Source of the DNA: CBDCXF01 sp965223755
GTDB lineage: Bacteria > Acidobacteriota > Thermoanaerobaculia > Multivoradales > JAHEKO01
Assembly: GCA_965223755.1 (NCBI GenBank)
Contig: CBDCXF010000002.1
Coordinates: forward strand, 806,001 to 870,000
Direction of reading: 5' to 3'
Length of the DNA stretch: 64,000 bases
Shown here: positions 41,173-49,011 of the stretch, one piece after another
Layout: each line of letters starts with the position of its first letter
Position numbering within the stretch: position 1 is the stretch's first letter
Notes under the pieces: generated by a model
What the model was told of the DNA's origin: nothing
What the model saw: the letters and a program-made list of their open reading frames with translations, nothing else
The model's database searches: none
Position numbers and translations under genes: made by a program

Positions 41173-41363
41173 TCGATGGAACCATGCAGTTCTTCGCCGT
41201 CGTCCATCACCAAGACCATCGGGGTCTGGGCCGCCATCTGCTTGAGGTAGTAAAACTCCTCGGCATTGGTTTGCTCGGGAGGTGCTTGCTTGCGCCGTAC
41301 GGAGCGATTGCTATCGCGGCGAATTTCAGTGCTATCCGGACGGATCAGCTTGCGTGTGCTCAT
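41049..41363 (-). CDS. hfq: Divergent Hfq-like RNA chaperone (Sm domain)
   Basis: ATG 41363 (GAGAG upstream) avoids overlap with ricT and gives 104 residues. The first ~45 residues are basic and low-complexity (RRDSNRSVRRKQAPP). The Sm fold follows: YYLKQMAAQTPMVLVMDDG (Sm1, with D/EELHGSIEWYDKNAIKLNR), then LLLFKKHIRYMF, where KH matches the RNA-binding Y-K-H motif of Hfq. The C-terminus is Arg-rich (ELKRRRRDL). Family knowledge: Hfq rings bind U-rich small RNAs and mRNAs. The N-terminal extension and Sm1 changes make this a divergent member. It lies 10 bases after ricT and abuts pdxA. Confidence in the Sm fold is good, lower for canonical sRNA activity. Confidence 0.8.
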   Translation of the reverse strand: MSTRKLIRPDSTEIRRDSNRSVRRKQAPPEQTNAEEFYYLKQMAAQTPMVLVMDDGEELHGSIEWYDKNAIKLNRTGAPSLLLFKKHIRYMFKEEELKRRRRDL

Positions 41364-41373
41364 AGATTTTCTC

Positions 41374-42174
41374 TCAACTGACCGAGACGTTGCTCGGGTT
41401 CTTCGACCTTTTCGGCCGCGGTTTCTTGCCCCCAGGGTACTGATCATTTTCATATGCGAGGCAACAGAGCAGCCGACCGCACTGACCAGAGATCTTCGAA
41501 GGGTTGAGGCTCAACCCTTGCCGCTTCGCCATCCGAATCGAAATCGGTTGAAACCCCTTCATCCATGACGAGCAACACACAGTACGTCCGCATACACCGA
41601 CTCCACCGACTTTCTTGGCCTCGTCACGAGGACCGAGTTGCAGCATGCGCACGCGCAAATTGAAACGCCGGCTGATGCTCGTGACCAGCTCGCGAAAATC
41701 AACCCGTGACTCCGATGAGAAATACACGGTCGCTCGTGAACCGTCCAAGGAACATTCGACCGATGACGGCTTGATCTCGAGGCCGAGATGCCGCGCTTGT
41801 TCGCGCGCAAAACGCCGCATCGTGTCTTCAGTGGCGAGTTGGCGCTCGTGTGCAACGAGATCTTCGCGGCTGGAAACACGCAGTATCGGTCGAGCCGAGG
41901 ACTTTTGGCAGGGTTTGAACACTGGCATTGGGGATTGTTCGACAGTACCGACGGCTGGGCCGCTGGTGGTGTCAACGACGACTCGATCGCCGCAGGCAAA
42001 CACCGAGTCGCCGCTCGAGCAGAGCGTCAATTGCCCTTCTTCACGAAAACGAACGCCTACGAAGGCGTTTTCCAATGCGGTCGACACGCCGCGAAAAGAA
42101 CAGCCGCTACATCCACTCAAAACACACTCCCGGCTTTTGGCCCACTCAACCCAAGGACGATCCGGCGACTCCAC
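41374..42174 (-). CDS. ricT: PSP1/RicT-like regulatory iron-sulfur protein
   Basis: A 266-residue member of the PSP1 C-terminal family (YaaT/RicT). In Bacillus, RicT with RicA and RicF forms a complex carrying [4Fe-4S] clusters that activates RNase Y-dependent mRNA processing. Seen: the conserved Cys-rich stretches VGVCGRTVCCSSWM and GQCGRLLCCLAYE, the phrase MAKRQGLSLNPSKISG, and an N-terminal Cys cluster (CVLSGCSGCSF). The C-terminal tail is basic (GGKKPRPKRSK). The start is GTG 42174. It lies 10 bases upstream of hfq, an RNA-related neighbour, which makes a post-transcriptional operon plausible; that is inference. Confidence 0.9.
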   Translation of the reverse strand: MESPDRPWVEWAKSRECVLSGCSGCSFRGVSTALENAFVGVRFREEGQLTLCSSGDSVFACGDRVVVDTTSGPAVGTVEQSPMPVFKPCQKSSARPILRVSSREDLVAHERQLATEDTMRRFAREQARHLGLEIKPSSVECSLDGSRATVYFSSESRVDFRELVTSISRRFNLRVRMLQLGPRDEAKKVGGVGVCGRTVCCSSWMKGFQPISIRMAKRQGLSLNPSKISGQCGRLLCCLAYENDQYPGGKKPRPKRSKNPSNVSVS

Positions 42175-42223
42175 CCCCGTTGAGTTTTAATTGACTCCAT
42201 TGTGTTAGATCTGAGCACAAGGG

Positions 42224-43504
42224 TCAAGTTGCCAGACCGCCAGTCAGACCAATCACTCGAGCGCCGATGTCGCGACGGTAATGGCAGCCGTTAAAACGAA
42301 TTTTGCCAGCGGCCGAGTACGCGGCGTCGAGAGCGTCGGCCAGTGAAGATGCCGAGGCGCCCACCGTCAAGACTCTCCCACCTGAAGTCATCAAGCGGCC
42401 CTCTTTGCTCGTCGTCCCGGCTTGGAAGACCACAGCGTTTTCCGCCTCAGCAGCTTCGATACCGACGATTTCGTCGCCGGTCCGCGGCGCGCCCGGATAG
42501 TTTTCTGCTGCCAGAACAACACAGGCCGCAGCGTCAGGGTTGAAGCGCACCAACTCGGGCTGCAAACGCCCCTGCGCCGCCGCCCTGAGGGCGATGCCCA
42601 AGTCATCGGCAAAGCGCATCAGCAGCGGCTGCGCTTCCGGGTCTCCTAGCCGAACGTTGAACTCAAGAACCTTGGCTCCATCCTCGGTCAGAATCAAACC
42701 GGCATAGAGAAATCCGCGGAACGGTGTTCCTTGGTTTCGCATCGCCAAGACCGTCGGCTCCATGACGGTGGACACGACTTGCTGCGCCTGCTCCGCGCTC
42801 AAGAACCCGTCAGGGCTGTGCGCACCCATACCTCCGGTATTGGGCCCGCGATCACCATCATCGACTCTCTTGTAATCCTTGCTCGCCGCCCATGGAACCA
42901 CTCGTTCACCATCGCACAGGGCGATGAAAGACACTTCTTCCCCGGTCAAGAACTCCTCCACCACCACTTGATCGCCGCTGGCACCGAACTTCCGCTGCTC
43001 AAAGAACGCTTCGAGCGCTAGGGCGAGCTGCGAGTCGTCCTCGACGATCAAAACGCCCTTGCCCGCTGCTAGCCCGTCCGCTTTCATCACCACCGGAAAG
43101 CCAAACTCCTGCGCGGCGCGTTGTGCCGCCGAACGTTTGGTCACGGTACGGTGCTGCGCCGTCGGAATGCCGTGCTCAAGCATGAACTCTTTGGCGAAAG
43201 CCTTGCTTCCTTCGAGGCGCGCCGCAGCCGCTTGAGGACCGCAAACCAAGCGCCCCCCATGGATGAGGCGATCGGCCAACCCTTCGACAAGGAGCTGTTC
43301 CGGACCCACCACGGTCAAATCGATATCTTCGGCAACCACAAAGTCGACAATCTCCTCAACGGAAGCAGCGGCTACGTTGGTCCCCGCCGATGCCGTACCC
43401 GGGTTTCCAGGAGCGGCAAAGACTTGCTCCACCGAGGCGCTTCTGGCCAACCGCCAGGCCAAAGCGTGTTCGCGGCCTCCTCCACCAACCACCAAGACCC
43501 TCAT
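42224..43504 (-). CDS. purD: Phosphoribosylamine-glycine ligase (GAR synthetase)
   Basis: 426 residues from ATG 43504, the family's usual length. The longer frame to 43582 is pta-overlapping sequence. It joins glycine to phosphoribosylamine using ATP, the second step of purine synthesis. Seen: N-terminal MRVLVVGGGGREHALAW, FAAPGNPGTA, the ATP-grasp stretch FPVVMKADGLAAGKGV, the metal/substrate region FLYAGLILTEDG and VLEFNVRLGDPEAQP. The ATG overlaps the stop of the phosphotransacetylase gene (ATGA), so the two are translationally coupled. No other purine gene is nearby. Confidence 0.97.
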   Translation of the reverse strand: MRVLVVGGGGREHALAWRLARSASVEQVFAAPGNPGTASAGTNVAAASVEEIVDFVVAEDIDLTVVGPEQLLVEGLADRLIHGGRLVCGPQAAAARLEGSKAFAKEFMLEHGIPTAQHRTVTKRSAAQRAAQEFGFPVVMKADGLAAGKGVLIVEDDSQLALALEAFFEQRKFGASGDQVVVEEFLTGEEVSFIALCDGERVVPWAASKDYKRVDDGDRGPNTGGMGAHSPDGFLSAEQAQQVVSTVMEPTVLAMRNQGTPFRGFLYAGLILTEDGAKVLEFNVRLGDPEAQPLLMRFADDLGIALRAAAQGRLQPELVRFNPDAAACVVLAAENYPGAPRTGDEIVGIEAAEAENAVVFQAGTTSKEGRLMTSGGRVLTVGASASSLADALDAAYSAAGKIRFNGCHYRRDIGARVIGLTGGLAT

Positions 43505-44448
43505 TGCGCCCCCCTGCAGTCCGCTCCCCTGAAATCCAGAGTCGCGACTGCCATCACTTCGATGATGTCTTCCACCGAACAACCTCGTGACAGGTCGTGA
43601 ATCGGGGCACTCAGCCCGAGCAGCAACGGTCCAATCGCCCGAGCGCCAGCCAATCGTTGCACCAGCTTGTAGCCGATGTTGCCGGAGTTAAGGTCGGGGA
43701 AGACCAGAACATTGGCTTGGCCCTGCAGTGGGCTGTCGGGTGCCTTGGCCCGCGCCACCTCGGGCACGATCGCGGCATCGAGTTGCAGTTCACCATCCAA
43801 AGCGAAGTCCGGCCTCCGCACGCGCAAAACACCGACGGCCTGTTGAACTTTCTCGACCGCGGGATGCGTTGCGCTGCCGTGACTGGAAAAGGACAGCAGA
43901 GCAACGCGGGGCTCTTCTCCCAGATAACGGCGGCAGGCGCCAGCCGACAAGATGGCGATGTCCGCCAATTGTTCGGGGCTCGGGTCAGGGACGACGCCCC
44001 CGTCGGCGAAGATCCACGACCGGTCCGGTTGCAACATCCAAAAACATGAGGTCAAGGTCTTGATTCCGGGCGCCAGTTCGACCGCTGTGAGCGCCGCACG
44101 TACTGTTTCCCCGGTGGTGTAGACCGCTCCCATGATCGCCGCGTCGGCGAGACCCAAGGCAACGCTGGCGGCCGCGGCAATCGCGGGAGTCTTGGCCAGG
44201 TCTTCGGCCGGCCGTGGATCCTTGCCCCGCTTCACCAAGCGCGCTTCAAGATGGGCACGGACGCGGCTCTCGTTGGCTCGAATCTCGCGCTCACCCCACA
44301 AAAGCGGGCGACAGAAGCCCATTTGCTCGACTTTCTCTACTGCAGAACGAATCCGTGAATCCTCTGTCTCGGGCAGCAGAATGCGCGGTGGCGCCCCCTC
44401 TGGCAAGGCGGACACTCGGTCAGTTGGTGATGGAGGAACGTTCGACAT
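43501..44448 (-). CDS. pta: Phosphate acetyl/butyryl transferase family protein
   Basis: A 315-residue PTA/PTB-domain enzyme that interconverts acyl-CoA and acyl-phosphate. Seen: ILLPETEDSRIRSAVE, the conserved centre AIMGAVYTTGETVRAAL, SFSSHGSATHPAVEKV, and FPDLNSGNIGYKLVQRL, all typical of phosphotransacetylase. The length fits the short single-domain form without the regulatory N-terminal domains of long Pta. No acetate kinase gene is in the window. The stop overlaps the purD start. Acetyl specificity is likely from the LNSGNIGYK stretch but not proven. Confidence 0.9.
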   Translation of the reverse strand: MSNVPPSPTDRVSALPEGAPPRILLPETEDSRIRSAVEKVEQMGFCRPLLWGEREIRANESRVRAHLEARLVKRGKDPRPAEDLAKTPAIAAAASVALGLADAAIMGAVYTTGETVRAALTAVELAPGIKTLTSCFWMLQPDRSWIFADGGVVPDPSPEQLADIAILSAGACRRYLGEEPRVALLSFSSHGSATHPAVEKVQQAVGVLRVRRPDFALDGELQLDAAIVPEVARAKAPDSPLQGQANVLVFPDLNSGNIGYKLVQRLAGARAIGPLLLGLSAPIHDLSRGCSVEDIIEVMAVATLDFRGADCRGAQ

Positions 44449-44471
44449 GTCTCGTTCTGTATTCGTCTCGC

Positions 44472-45728
44472 TTAACTCTGTCGGTGTACGACCACCCCGT
44501 TCTTGACCACAGTACCCACCGGATTGATGCCAAAGTGATAAGCAAGGTGGAACAGATTCGGCGCCTCAAGAATGAGCAGGTCTGCCTTTTTGCCTGTTTC
44601 AATCGATCCGATCTCACCGCCAAGTCCAAGTGAACAAGCGGCGTTGAGGGTCGCCGCGGTGAGTGCTTCCTCGATCGTTAAGCCCATCTCTAACACCGCC
44701 AGAGTGATGACACCTGGCATCGACTCGGTGTTGGAGGACCCTGGGTTGCAGTCCGTGGCCAACGCCACGGGAACGCCAGCGGCAATCAGGTCTCGGCCTG
44801 GAGCGTAGCGATGCTTCATGAGAAAGAAGCTCGTGCCCGGAAGGAGCACCGCGATCACACCCGCCTCCGCCATTAACTGGATTCCGGCTTCAGAAACAGA
44901 GATAAGGTGATCGGCAGACGCAGCCCCAACCTCGGCGGCGACCTCAGCTCCCCTGGAATCGACGAACTCGTCGGCGTGCAGGCGCGGCACCAAGCCATGC
45001 TCGGCCCCTGCCCGCAGCACTCTCAGAGACTGTTCGGGAGTAAAAACACCCTTCTCGCAAAAAACGTCACAGAAACGAGCCAGTCCGGATTCGGCCACGC
45101 GCGGAATGCACTCATCGACAATGGTGTCGACGTAAGCGTCGGCACGACCGGCGAATTCCGGTGGCACTTCATGGGCCGCCATCAACGTCGGCACCAGATC
45201 GACCGGCTGGCGTTGGGAAGCGGAGTCAATGGCAGTTAGTTGCTTGAGTTCATCCGCGGTCCGCAGGCCGTAACCGGACTTGGCCTCGGCGGTGGTGGTT
45301 CCCCAACGCAACATCTGGTGCAGGCGAGGCGTCATCGCAGCGGTCAATTCCTCTTCCGTGGCCTCGCGCGTCGAACGTACAGTCGACAAGATGCCGCCCC
45401 CCGCAGCCGCAATGTCTTCGTAACTGGCGCCCTTCAAACGAGCAGCGAACTCGTTCTCGCGCGTCCCCACCCACGGCAAGTGCGTGTGAGGATCCACCCA
45501 GCCCGGAACCACCGTGCCGCCCGCAGCGTCTAAACGCTTCGCTCCTTCGAATTCCCCATGCTGACTGCGCCGCTCTTCCGGTGAGCCGACAAAAATAATG
45601 CGGCCGCCGGCAATCAGGACCTCAACATCTGGGCGTCGCTCCACTGCTCCTTGATCGGCCCCTGACAAGGGCGAGCTGCCCTTGGGCGTCGCCAGCTCAC
45701 CGATGTTTTCAATCAGAAGATTGGTCAT
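44472..45728 (-). CDS. hutI: Imidazolonepropionase
   Basis: A 418-residue amidohydrolase of histidine breakdown that opens the imidazolone ring to give N-formimino-glutamate. Seen: metal-binding DPHTHLPWVGTRENEF, SGYGLRTADELKQL, HADEFVDSRGAEVAAE, and a C-terminal AACSLGLGGEIGSIETGKKA stretch followed by HFGINPV, typical of HutI. GGAG lies six bases upstream of ATG 45728. The gene begins 3 bases after the stop of the AbiEii-like gene. No other hut gene (hutH, hutU, hutG) is in the window, so the pathway must be completed elsewhere. Confidence 0.95.
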   Translation of the reverse strand: MTNLLIENIGELATPKGSSPLSGADQGAVERRPDVEVLIAGGRIIFVGSPEERRSQHGEFEGAKRLDAAGGTVVPGWVDPHTHLPWVGTRENEFAARLKGASYEDIAAAGGGILSTVRSTREATEEELTAAMTPRLHQMLRWGTTTAEAKSGYGLRTADELKQLTAIDSASQRQPVDLVPTLMAAHEVPPEFAGRADAYVDTIVDECIPRVAESGLARFCDVFCEKGVFTPEQSLRVLRAGAEHGLVPRLHADEFVDSRGAEVAAEVGAASADHLISVSEAGIQLMAEAGVIAVLLPGTSFFLMKHRYAPGRDLIAAGVPVALATDCNPGSSNTESMPGVITLAVLEMGLTIEEALTAATLNAACSLGLGGEIGSIETGKKADLLILEAPNLFHLAYHFGINPVGTVVKNGVVVHRQS

Positions 45729-45731
45729 CGA

Positions 45732-46430
45732 TCACTCCGCGTTCACCAAACCCACATGCTGCCGTGCCGCCTCCCGCGCACCGGTATCCAGCCAACGTTC
45801 GATCTCGCTCCAATCCACTTCTCGACTCAGCGGCGGCATCGAATCGCCGGCCGCGCGCGTACGATCGCTCAGCCCTTTGAACGCCTGCAGCGGGAAATCC
45901 AGAACGTGGCCGAACTTGGAACTCGCAAGCTGCAATGCCGGTGTGAGATCGCCTCCTTCGACGAGCAAGTAGAGATCGACAAAATCCCGCTTGGTGCCGC
46001 GCGAAATGATGGCCGCCAGCTTCATCAAGATGAGGTCCATTCGCGATGCGACCTCCATTCCGCGCCACTCTTCAACGGCGGCCACCAGAGGATAGGGATA
46101 GTAGAAGAAGCGTATTCCGGCTCCGTTGCCGGCGCGCAACGACAGGTAGCCATCGCGCGCCGTTTCGACACGGAGATCCTGGTCGAGATCGCGGAGCTGG
46201 CCCAATAGGTCGCGGCGGGCGGCGCTCGCCAAACGATGCACCGGGCTCATTAAATCGAGCGTGCCGACCCGACGATGCCCGCAGTGCAGGGATATCGCAG
46301 CTGATCCGGCAAGATAGAAATCGTCAGTGACTCCCGACTGTCCCAAACGTTCGATCCACTCTCGGACCTCTGCTGTCAGTTCCGTTCCGCCGTCCAAGAC
46401 CTGAGCTGGAGTCTGCGTTTCTGCGTTCAC
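45732..46430 (-). CDS. AbiEii/AbiGii-type nucleotidyltransferase-like protein with altered active site
   Basis: GTG 46430 overlaps the stop of the upstream gene (GTGA) and follows GGGAGAG, so it is chosen over the longer frame to 46457. The product is 232 residues. The fold signature of minimal nucleotidyltransferases is present: FYLAGSAAISLHCGHRR (Gly42-Ser43), then TLDLMS (57-62), and later SRMDLILMKLAAIISRGTKR and DFVDLYLL. Family knowledge: AbiEii toxins and related proteins carry a DLDL-type Asp pair; here the first Asp is Thr57. Activity may be lost or changed. The setting is a tight housekeeping operon (yggS upstream, hutI 3 bases downstream), unlike a mobile toxin-antitoxin pair. It could be a domesticated or unrelated nucleotidyltransferase-fold protein. 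Confidence 0.75.
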   Translation of the reverse strand: MNAETQTPAQVLDGGTELTAEVREWIERLGQSGVTDDFYLAGSAAISLHCGHRRVGTLDLMSPVHRLASAARRDLLGQLRDLDQDLRVETARDGYLSLRAGNGAGIRFFYYPYPLVAAVEEWRGMEVASRMDLILMKLAAIISRGTKRDFVDLYLLVEGGDLTPALQLASSKFGHVLDFPLQAFKGLSDRTRAAGDSMPPLSREVDWSEIERWLDTGAREAARQHVGLVNAE

Positions 46431-46708
46431 AAAGCGCTCTCTCCCGCCAATGGCCACAGTTCATTGACGCCCGAGCGCGTGAGTTCCTCAGCCTCCAGCA
46501 CCCAGACCCAGAAAGAGTGACTCCGAGCCGACAGGCGGTCTCCTTTCTGACCGAGCCAACCGCGCAATTCGGTCTCAGTCGTGCCTTTGAACCAACGGCG
46601 TAGATCTTCTCCTGTGCCGTCTTCGAGCATGCGTTCGGTGACGACATCGCCGGGTACCGCGGCGGCGGCGTACTCGGGAAACAGTCGAGAACTACGATGT
46701 GGTGTCAA
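46427..46708 (-). CDS. Small protein of unknown function, coupled to yggS and the AbiEii-like gene
   Basis: 93 residues from TTG 46708, which overlaps the yggS stop (TTGA); its own stop overlaps the next start (GTGA). I do not recognise the family. Visible features: a mixed charged N-terminal half (DVVTERMLEDGTGEDLRRWF), a central LRGWLGQKGDRLSARS, and a Trp-rich end (SFWVWVLEAEELTRSGVNEL then WPLAGE). No signal peptide or membrane span. Its position just before an AbiEii-like gene resembles the small first gene of toxin-antitoxin pairs, so a partner role is possible. Confidence 0.65.
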   Translation of the reverse strand: MTPHRSSRLFPEYAAAAVPGDVVTERMLEDGTGEDLRRWFKGTTETELRGWLGQKGDRLSARSHSFWVWVLEAEELTRSGVNELWPLAGESAL

Positions 46709-47394
46709 CTGCGAGCTCCAAACAGAGCTGTACCAACTCGTACGTGGGTCGCGCCTTCTTCTACCGCGACGTCAAAATCGCCGCTCATACCCATCGAAAG
46801 AAGGCCCGGAGAATCGCACAGCTCGTTGCTGGCAAAGATCTCGTCGCGTAGGCGCCGCAATGCGCGAAACCAGCGCCGCGATTCGTCGGGCTGGGAGGCA
46901 AAAGGAGGGATTGCCATCAGACCCTGCAGGCTCAAGCGCTGCCATTGTGGAAACTCCGCTGCCGCCGCGGCGATTTCCTCGACTAGAAATCCGTGCTTTG
47001 CCGGTTCGGCACCGACATTGACCTCCAGGAACACCGGGAGGGTACGCCCGGATTCCTCCGCGAGCCAGTTCAGGCGATGCGCGATCTTGACCCGATCGAT
47101 GGTTTGAACAACGTCGAACAGGCGCTCCGCCCGCCGCGCTTTATTGCTCTGCAAAGGCCCGATTAAATGCCACCGAACCTCACGTCCGATCAGGGGCTGG
47201 CGCTGTTCGGCCTCCTGAATTCGGTTTTCTCCCAAATCGCTGAGCCCTGACTCAATTGCCTCCTGCACCCGCTCGATTGGTTGCCGTTTGCAAGCACCAA
47301 TCACCGTGACTTCGCTGGGATCGCGACCGACACGGTGAGCAGCATCGGCAATGCGCTCGCGAATCTGGCTCAGCCTTGCTGCAACTTCCGACAT
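46705..47394 (-). CDS. yggS: YggS/PROSC family PLP homeostasis protein
   Basis: 229 residues from ATG 47394; the longer open frame upstream runs through the RNase H gene. The family binds pyridoxal phosphate on a TIM-barrel fold and buffers PLP; it is not known to be an enzyme. Seen: TVIGACKRQP with the PLP-binding Lys36 (the family usually has SK, here CK), LGENRIQEAEQR, RWHLIGPLQSNKARR, FLEVNVGAEPAKHGF and LSMGMSGDFDVAVEEGATH near the end. The gap to the RNase H stop is 8 bases. PLP-making pdxA lies in the same leftward run. Confidence 0.95.
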   Translation of the reverse strand: MSEVAARLSQIRERIADAAHRVGRDPSEVTVIGACKRQPIERVQEAIESGLSDLGENRIQEAEQRQPLIGREVRWHLIGPLQSNKARRAERLFDVVQTIDRVKIAHRLNWLAEESGRTLPVFLEVNVGAEPAKHGFLVEEIAAAAAEFPQWQRLSLQGLMAIPPFASQPDESRRWFRALRRLRDEIFASNELCDSPGLLSMGMSGDFDVAVEEGATHVRVGTALFGARS

Positions 47395-47402
47395 CGATCG
47401 AC

Positions 47403-47903
47403 TCAGCCAGCATCGGCAAAGAGCTGCCCCCGAGCTGACTGAAACCATGCAGGAAGAGGAGTGTTTTCGTCGATGGCGATGTTGGCCAACCCGTCGGCTT
47501 CGCTGTTCTCTTCCCGGGGCACATGTCGAATTTCGAATTTGGCAAACTTCCGTCGCAGCTTTTGGATCTCCAGGAACAAGGGGCGCAAGTGCTTGGCGCG
47601 CACCTTGTACTGTCCATTGACCTGACGCACCAGCAATTGACTGTCGCTGAAAACTTGGAGTTCGTCCACTCCTTCGCGTAGCGCGTAGGTCATCGCCGCC
47701 AACGCACCCGTGTACTCGGCGACGTTGTTGGTGGCGTGCCCCAAAAAACCGCAGATGTCGACTTGCTCCTTGTCCGCGGCGACAAAGCGGACTCCGAATC
47801 CAGCCGGGCCTGGATTGCCCCGGGCACCTCCATCGATCCACGCTTGTGCTTGATTCAGGGGCGCTTGATCCGAGGGCTCTTGTTCCAAAGGAGCTGGACT
47901 CAA
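47403..47903 (-). CDS. RNase HI family protein
   Basis: 166 residues from TTG 47903, placed 4 bases after the zinc-ribbon stop and preceded by AGAGGA; the frame open to 47960 lies inside that gene. The four catalytic acids of RNase HI are in place: Asp24 in WIDGGARGNPGPAGFG, Glu63 in NNVAEYTGAL, Asp87 in VFSDSQLLVRQVNG and Asp137 in NSEADGLAN. It cuts RNA in RNA-DNA hybrids. The spacing matches the compact RnhA-like group often annotated reverse-transcriptase-like or RNase H. It carries a ~20-residue Pro/Gln-rich N-terminal tail and a short C-terminal tail. Confidence 0.92.
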   Translation of the reverse strand: MSPAPLEQEPSDQAPLNQAQAWIDGGARGNPGPAGFGVRFVAADKEQVDICGFLGHATNNVAEYTGALAAMTYALREGVDELQVFSDSQLLVRQVNGQYKVRAKHLRPLFLEIQKLRRKFAKFEIRHVPREENSEADGLANIAIDENTPLPAWFQSARGQLFADAG

Positions 47904-47907
47904 GAGG

Positions 47908-48666
47908 CTATTCCTCTTCTTCGGGGTCGTCGATGTAGAGAAAGCGTTTGCAGCCCTCACACTGCAGGAGCAGACCCTGAGTCCGCAGCTCCACCACCGC
48001 TTGCGGACGGATGCGATAGGCGCAGGTAGAACAGGCCCATAGATTCGCTCCCGACTTGCGGTCGACGGGAACCACTCGTGTCATCGCCTGGCCCTGGGTA
48101 TAGGTGAGGATGCGCTCGACCCGCGATCGAACAGCCACTGGCAGAACGGTGCGCATCTCTTCCAGCAGTTGGGCGGCTGTCCGGCGGCGCTCCTCCACGT
48201 TGGGCCGTTCTTTCTCCCACGCTTGTTCAAGCTCGGCGAACTCTTCACTCAGACTCGAGTAGTCATCCGAACGGCTGCTGATCTCTTGCTCAGCGGATTC
48301 GATGGTGGCCGTCGCTTCAGCTCCTCGCTGCTCTGCACCTTGCAGTTCTTCCTTGGCATGATCGACTTCTTTGAGAATCGCTCCGTACTCTCGTTGCGTA
48401 CGCACTTCGCGAGTCTGGCCCTGCAAGTGGTCTACTTTGACCTTCCAATCTTGGACATCGGCCTCGGCTTGGCGTTGGATCGCCACGGCCTCATCAATTT
48501 GTTCTTGCAGGGCGTCCATTTCGGACTTTGCCGCCGAGTATTTTTCGGCCACTTCCCTCATCGAGGGAGGAAAGTTCTCCAGCATGTCGTCCAGCTCGGC
48601 AATTTCGTCTACGGTTCGCTGCAGGGTAACAATGGATTCAAGGGGGGATGCAAAAGTGTGTGTCAA
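47908..48666 (-). CDS. Coiled-coil protein with C4 zinc ribbon (CdsZ/zf-RING_7 type)
   Basis: 252 residues from TTG 48666, with GGAG seven bases upstream. Residues ~15-185 form long charged helices (ALQEQIDEAVAIQRQAEADV, REVRTQREYGAILKEVDHAK) predicted to be an antiparallel coiled coil. The C-terminus has a C4 zinc ribbon, CSTC (~210) and CEGC (~238), then FLYIDDPEEEE. The family often precedes an RNase H-like or Nif3 gene, as here, and is thought to bind nucleic acid or act as an adaptor; no defined reaction. It is the first protein gene of the operon after the tRNA terminator. Confidence 0.9.
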   Translation of the reverse strand: MTHTFASPLESIVTLQRTVDEIAELDDMLENFPPSMREVAEKYSAAKSEMDALQEQIDEAVAIQRQAEADVQDWKVKVDHLQGQTREVRTQREYGAILKEVDHAKEELQGAEQRGAEATATIESAEQEISSRSDDYSSLSEEFAELEQAWEKERPNVEERRRTAAQLLEEMRTVLPVAVRSRVERILTYTQGQAMTRVVPVDRKSGANLWACSTCAYRIRPQAVVELRTQGLLLQCEGCKRFLYIDDPEEEE

Positions 48667-48674
48667 AGGCCTTC

Positions 48675-48712
48675 TCCAAAAAGAAAACAGCCACCGCGTG
48701 CGGTGGCTGTTT
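48675..48712 (-). terminator. Terminator between the tRNA and the zinc-ribbon gene
   Basis: A perfect 13-bp inverted repeat, AAACAGCCACCGC / GCGGTGGCTGTTT (48685-48712), followed leftward by TTTTCTTTTT. It stops transcription from the tRNA 80 bases upstream and ends just before the ribosome site of the next gene. Confidence 0.85.
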
Positions 48713-48794
48713 CAGCAAGATCGAGATTTCGGCGTCGCGCCCAGTAGACATTGGGGTCGTATTTGTGAGCTCGCATGCGTCGCGCGGAAATCGT

Positions 48795-48870
48795 TGGTGG
48801 GTCCACCTGGATTCGAACCAGAGACCGTCCGGTTATGAGCCGGATGCTCTAACCACTGAGCTATGGACCC
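48795..48870 (-). tRNA. tRNA with CAU anticodon, probably tRNA-Met (elongator)
   Basis: 76 nt including an encoded CCA. Acceptor stem GGGTCCA/TGGACCC, D arm TAGCTCAGTGGTTAGAGCA, anticodon stem-loop CCGGCTCATAACCGG (CAT), variable ACGGTC, T arm CTCTGGTTCGAATCCAGG, discriminator A. The base-paired acceptor end (G1-C72) rules out initiator tRNA. A lysidine-modified tRNA-Ile(CAU) is the alternative and cannot be excluded by eye. Confidence 0.92.
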
Positions 48871-49011
48871 GGCTCGGTTTCAGACCGCAATCCTGGGTCG
48901 GATGCGGGGCGGGAGTATACCAATGGTTCTGCTTTGGCGGGCAGTTTGGCAGCCGGATTATTTTGCCAGGACTGTGATGCTTGGCGTACGCCAGAAGCGA
49001 GGCTCCTGGTC

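Noticed and set aside
48795..48870. Initiator tRNA-fMet
   Set aside because: The acceptor stem has a normal G1-C72 pair and the anticodon stem lacks the three G-C pairs of initiators.
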